DNA of 64,000 bases. Origin: Fuscovulum ytuae. GTDB lineage: Bacteria > Pseudomonadota > Alphaproteobacteria > Rhodobacterales > Rhodobacteraceae. The stretch covers positions 2,959,001-3,023,000 of the forward strand of contig NZ_CP124535.1 in assembly GCF_029953595.1 (NCBI RefSeq), given 5' to 3'. A model generated the notes under the pieces. It saw nothing but the letters and a program-made list of their open reading frames with translations, did no database searches and was not told the origin of the DNA. Made by a program: the position numbers and the translations under genes. This document shows positions 61,340 to 64,000 of the stretch, piece by piece (the stretch's first letter is position 1; every line of letters starts with the position of its first letter).

Positions 61340-62239
61340 TCAGGCCGCCGCGCGGCGCATGGACAGGACGCGGGCCACCGTTTCGCCCATGGCGGACGGG
61401 TTCGGCGCGATGGTGATGCCGGCGGCAGAGAGGATTTCCACCTTTTCTTGCGCGCTTTCGCCGAAGGCCGAGATGATCGCCCCGGCATGGCCCATCTTGC
61501 GGCCCTTGGGGGCGGAAAGACCGGCGATATAGGCGACGACGGGTTTCTTCATATGGTCGCGGGCATAGATCGCGGCCTCGGCCTCTTGCGGGCCGCCGAT
61601 TTCGCCAATCATCATCACGGCATCCGTTTCAGGGTCCGCCTCGAAGAGTTCAAGGATGTCGCGGAAGCTGCTGCCGTTGATCGGGTCGCCCCCGATGCCG
61701 ACCGAGGTGGACACGCCAATGCCCAAGGCCTTCATCTGGGACGCCGCTTCATAGCCCAGCGTGCCGGAGCGTCCCACAATCCCCACGCGACCGGGCATGT
61801 AGATATGCGGCGGCATGATGCCCATGAAGCCCTTGCCGGGTGAGATGATGCCCGCGCAGTTGGGGCCCACGAGGCGCATCTTGCGGTCGGCCTGATAGCG
61901 TTTCAGGAACCGCTTCACCTTCATCATGTCCTGCGAGGGGATGCCGTCGGTGACGCAGACGGCGGTCTTAATGCCCGCATCCGCAGCCTCCATGATCGCA
62001 TCCGCCGCAAAGGGCGGGGGCACGAAGACGAGAGAGGCCTCGGCCCCCGTGGCCTCTACCGCCTCGCGCACGGTGTTGAAGAGGGGGCGGCCCAAGAGCG
62101 TCTCGCCGCCTTTGCCGGGGGTCACGCCGCCCACGACATTGGTGCCGTGCTTGATCATGTCCTCGGCATGGAACTGGCCGATGCGGCCCGACATGCCCTG
62201 CACGATGACGCGGGTCTTTTCGGTGATGAGAATGGCCAT
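61340..62239 (-). CDS. mtkB: Malate-CoA ligase, alpha-type subunit (MtkB-like)
   Basis: 299 residues of the succinyl-CoA synthetase alpha family: CoA-binding N terminus (VIVQGMSGRIGQFHAEDMIK), VGGVTPGKGGETLLG, VGPNCAGIISPGKGFMGIMP and the phosphohistidine region APKGRKMGHAGAIISAFGES. Several stretches (GPNCAGIISPGK, YEAASQMKALGIGVSTSVGI) resemble MtkB of methylotrophs more than SucD. The enzyme would make malyl-CoA from malate, ATP and CoA. It follows mtkA by 12 nt and ends at a terminator. A plain succinyl-CoA synthetase role is the alternative. Confidence 0.85.
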   Translation of the reverse strand: MAILITEKTRVIVQGMSGRIGQFHAEDMIKHGTNVVGGVTPGKGGETLLGRPLFNTVREAVEATGAEASLVFVPPPFAADAIMEAADAGIKTAVCVTDGIPSQDMMKVKRFLKRYQADRKMRLVGPNCAGIISPGKGFMGIMPPHIYMPGRVGIVGRSGTLGYEAASQMKALGIGVSTSVGIGGDPINGSSFRDILELFEADPETDAVMMIGEIGGPQEAEAAIYARDHMKKPVVAYIAGLSAPKGRKMGHAGAIISAFGESAQEKVEILSAAGITIAPNPSAMGETVARVLSMRRAAA

Positions 62240-62251
62240 CTGCGTTCCCCC

Positions 62252-63424
62252 TTATGCGGCAAGTTGCTGGCGCGTGGCGACGGCCTTCATGGCAGCGTCC
62301 TCCAGCGTGTCGGCAGTGATCAACGGTAGGCCGGAAGCGTCGATGATGCGGCGGCCTTCTTCGACATTCGTGCCCGCAAGGCGGACGACGACGGGCAGCG
62401 TCAGGCCCAGTTCCCGATAGGCCAGAACCACGCCTTGGGCGACCCAGTCGCAGCGGTTGATGCCGGCGAAGATGTTCACGAGGATGACGCTGACATTACG
62501 GTCGGCCAGCACGGTGCGGAAAGCCCGCACTACCCGCTCCGGGCTGGCCCCCCCGCCGATATCGAGGAAGTTTGCAGGCTCCCCCCCGGCGAGTTTGATC
62601 ATGTCCATCGTCGCCATGGCCAGACCCGCACCGTTGATGATGCAGCCGATATCGCCATCAAGGCCGACATAGGCGAGGCCGTGGTCGCCCGCCGTGCTTT
62701 CGCGGGGGTCTTCCTGGCTGCGGTCGCGGAGTTCCGCGATTTCCGGGCGGCGGAAGAGGGCATTGGTGTCGAAAGACATCTTGGCGTCGAGCGCGACAAG
62801 GTCGCCCGTGCCGGTGATGACAAGTGGATTGATCTCGACCATCATGGCGTCAAGATCGCGATAGGCGCGATAGCAGGCCTTGAGGATGGTCACCATCTGG
62901 GCGATCTGGCCGCCCTTCAACCCCAGTTGAAAGGCCAGTTCGCGGGCCTGAAATTCCGACAGGCCCACGGCGGGGTCGATCGTCATGCGGCGCAGCGAAT
63001 TGGGGTCTTTTTCGGCAAGATCCTCGATCTCCATCCCACCATGGGCGGAGGCGACGATCATGATGCGTTCGGATTTCCGGTCGAGGACGAAGCCGAGATA
63101 AAGCTCTTGCTTGATGTCCGATGCGCCTTCGACCCAAAGGCGGTAGACGCCCTTGCCATTGGCGTCGGTTTGTTTGGTGACAAGCTGGCGGCCGAACAGG
63201 GTGGCGGCGAATTCCTGCACCTCGGCCTCGGACCGGCAGAGCTTTACCCCACCTGCGGCGCCCCGGCCACCGGAATGGATCTGCGCCTTGACGACCCATG
63301 CGCTGCCGCCCAATTCGCGGGCGCGGTAACCCGCCTGTTCGGGGCTATAGGCAAGGCCGCCACGCGGGACGGGCACGCCGAAGCGAGCGAGGATTTCCTT
63401 GGCCTGATATTCGTGGATGTCCAT
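62252..63424 (-). CDS. mtkA: Malate-CoA ligase, beta-type subunit (MtkA-like)
   Basis: 390 residues with an ATP-grasp domain: [71 protein letters not shown] and the CoA-binding end [20 protein letters not shown] then [13 protein letters not shown]. Relative to SucC, the wording of these motifs follows serine-cycle malate thiokinase. Upstream on the same strand lies a malyl-CoA lyase-like gene, as in mtk-mcl operons of methylotrophs. The ATG at 63424 is chosen; the frame extends upstream without homology. Confidence 0.86.
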   Translation of the reverse strand: MDIHEYQAKEILARFGVPVPRGGLAYSPEQAGYRARELGGSAWVVKAQIHSGGRGAAGGVKLCRSEAEVQEFAATLFGRQLVTKQTDANGKGVYRLWVEGASDIKQELYLGFVLDRKSERIMIVASAHGGMEIEDLAEKDPNSLRRMTIDPAVGLSEFQARELAFQLGLKGGQIAQMVTILKACYRAYRDLDAMMVEINPLVITGTGDLVALDAKMSFDTNALFRRPEIAELRDRSQEDPRESTAGDHGLAYVGLDGDIGCIINGAGLAMATMDMIKLAGGEPANFLDIGGGASPERVVRAFRTVLADRNVSVILVNIFAGINRCDWVAQGVVLAYRELGLTLPVVVRLAGTNVEEGRRIIDASGLPLITADTLEDAAMKAVATRQQLAA

Positions 63425-63450
63425 GTTCTTCCTCCCTGTTGCGGTAGGTT

Positions 63451-63469
63451 GATGGGCCATTGGCCCATC
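63451..63469. repeat. Palindrome between mtkA and the malyl-CoA lyase-like gene
   Basis: Arms GATGGGCCA and TGGCCCATC around a single T. It shares the GATGGGC...GCCCATC pattern with the palindrome at 45870-45891. It lies 27 bp upstream of the mtkA ATG, where it could influence translation or bind a regulator. Confidence 0.65.
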
Positions 63470-63480
63470 CGCCCCTGCGG

Positions 63481-64000
63481 TCACTTTCCGGCGATGGCTT
63501 CGGCAATCACCAACACGTTGCGCGCCATTTTTTCCGATGCGGCGTCGATCATCTTGCCATCAAGGCTGGCCGCGCCCTTGCCTTGGGCCTCTGCGATTTT
63601 CAGTTCCTCGATGATGCGCTGGGCCTTGGTCACTTCGGCGTCGGTCGGGCTGAACACCTCGTTCGCCATGGAAACCTGGCTTGGGTGGATCGCCCATTTC
63701 CCTTCGCAACCCAAGGCGGCTGCGCGGCGCGCGCCTTCCTTGTAACCCTCGGGGTCCGAGAAATCACCAAAGGGCCCGTCGATGGCGCGCAGGCCATAGG
63801 CGCGGCAGGCGATGACCATGCGCGAGATGGCGGCATGCCACTGGTCGCCCGGATAATGCGGGTTCAACCCGCCGATATTCGTGGTGCGGGCGCGCATGGA
63901 GGCGGCATAGTCAGCCACGCCGAAATGCAGTGCCTCAAGCCGGCCGCCGAATTGGGCGATGCTTTCGACATTGGCCATGCCAAGCGCGGTTTCAATCAGC
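63481..64000 (-). CDS. mcl: HpcH/HpaI family lyase (malyl-CoA lyase-like), 5' end cut by window
   Basis: The C-terminal part (173 codons) of a CitE/HpcH-type lyase. Visible are [13 protein letters not shown] (metal Glu region at the window edge), [20 protein letters not shown] (metal Asp), [16 protein letters not shown] and [19 protein letters not shown], the same framework as mcl1 at 58706. The order lyase-mtkA-mtkB on one strand matches serine-cycle type clusters. The enzyme would split malyl-CoA to glyoxylate and acetyl-CoA. Whether it is malyl-CoA lyase or a thioesterase-type homologue (Mcl2/Mct) needs the full sequence. Confidence 0.85.
   Translation of the reverse strand, partial: LIETALGMANVESIAQFGGRLEALHFGVADYAASMRARTTNIGGLNPHYPGDQWHAAISRMVIACRAYGLRAIDGPFGDFSDPEGYKEGARRAAALGCEGKWAIHPSQVSMANEVFSPTDAEVTKAQRIIEELKIAEAQGKGAASLDGKMIDAASEKMARNVLVIAEAIAGK

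Noticed and set aside
61340-63424. Annotation as ordinary succinyl-CoA synthetase sucDC
   Set aside because: Motif wording and the adjacent malyl-CoA lyase-like gene favour malate-CoA ligase. Kept as an alternative in the entries.

Overview
The window looks like a chromosomal segment of an alphaproteobacterium of the Rhodobacteraceae type (Rhodobacter, Gemmobacter, Tabrizicola, Paracoccus-like). This rests on GC-rich housekeeping genes, an L-malyl-CoA/beta-methylmalyl-CoA lyase, a malate-CoA ligase pair, two GGxGxD-repeat proteins and small Rhodobacterales-type membrane proteins. Genus cannot be fixed from the sequence alone. No rRNA, tRNA or CRISPR array was recognised.

Region 1 (1-27.7 kb) is a surface-polysaccharide island. 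It carries a nonulosonic (sialic-like) acid set: neuB, neuC and neuA homologues, with asnB and an HpcH/HpaI aldolase translationally coupled ahead of neuB. Beside these are a monotopic phosphoglycosyl transferase, a MurJ-like flippase and a Wzy-like membrane protein. A second block (17.2-20.7 kb, minus strand) holds an N-acetyl sugar amidotransferase (WbpG/PseA type), HisF-like and HisH-like subunits and a NeuD-like acetyltransferase, the gene set known to make acetamidino sugars. An acyltransferase-3/SGNH protein and a WbpM/CapD-type 4,6-dehydratase close the island.

The island is rearranged by mobile DNA. A glycosyltransferase gene is broken by a nested element (9084-10568): IS21-like ends, a 7-bp target duplication, and an IS110 transposase gene between perfect 75-bp inverted repeats. 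A visibly more GC-rich cassette (about 11.26-16.65 kb: deacetylase-like protein, methyltransferase, glycosyltransferase, sulfotransferase, second HisH, acetyltransferase tail) lies between what look like the two ends of one glycosyltransferase gene, with IS3 and IS110 debris at one edge. An intact IS3 element (21542-22782, 3-bp duplication) splits a secreted-protein gene. For both insertions, removing the element and one target copy restores the reading frame exactly.

Region 2 (27.8-64 kb) is core chromosome: pnp, rpsO, truB, pgsA, moaDE, panBC, pheST, rplT-rpmI, pyk, accA. Accessory genes are mixed in: a soluble double-PAS chemoreceptor-like protein between rpsO and pnp, two GGxGxD-repeat proteins, an L,D-transpeptidase, a GMC oxidoreductase, and a D-amino-acid transaminase beside a dipeptide epimerase. 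The right end carries C1/C2 carbon-assimilation genes: mcl1 and, on the minus strand, a malyl-CoA lyase-like gene followed by mtkA and mtkB. A 22-nt dispersed repeat (GAGTATTT-N3-CCAAG(A/C)TGAAG) occurs four times, always just outside a gene end.

Genes 1 (asnB) and last (malyl-CoA lyase-like) are cut by the window edges.
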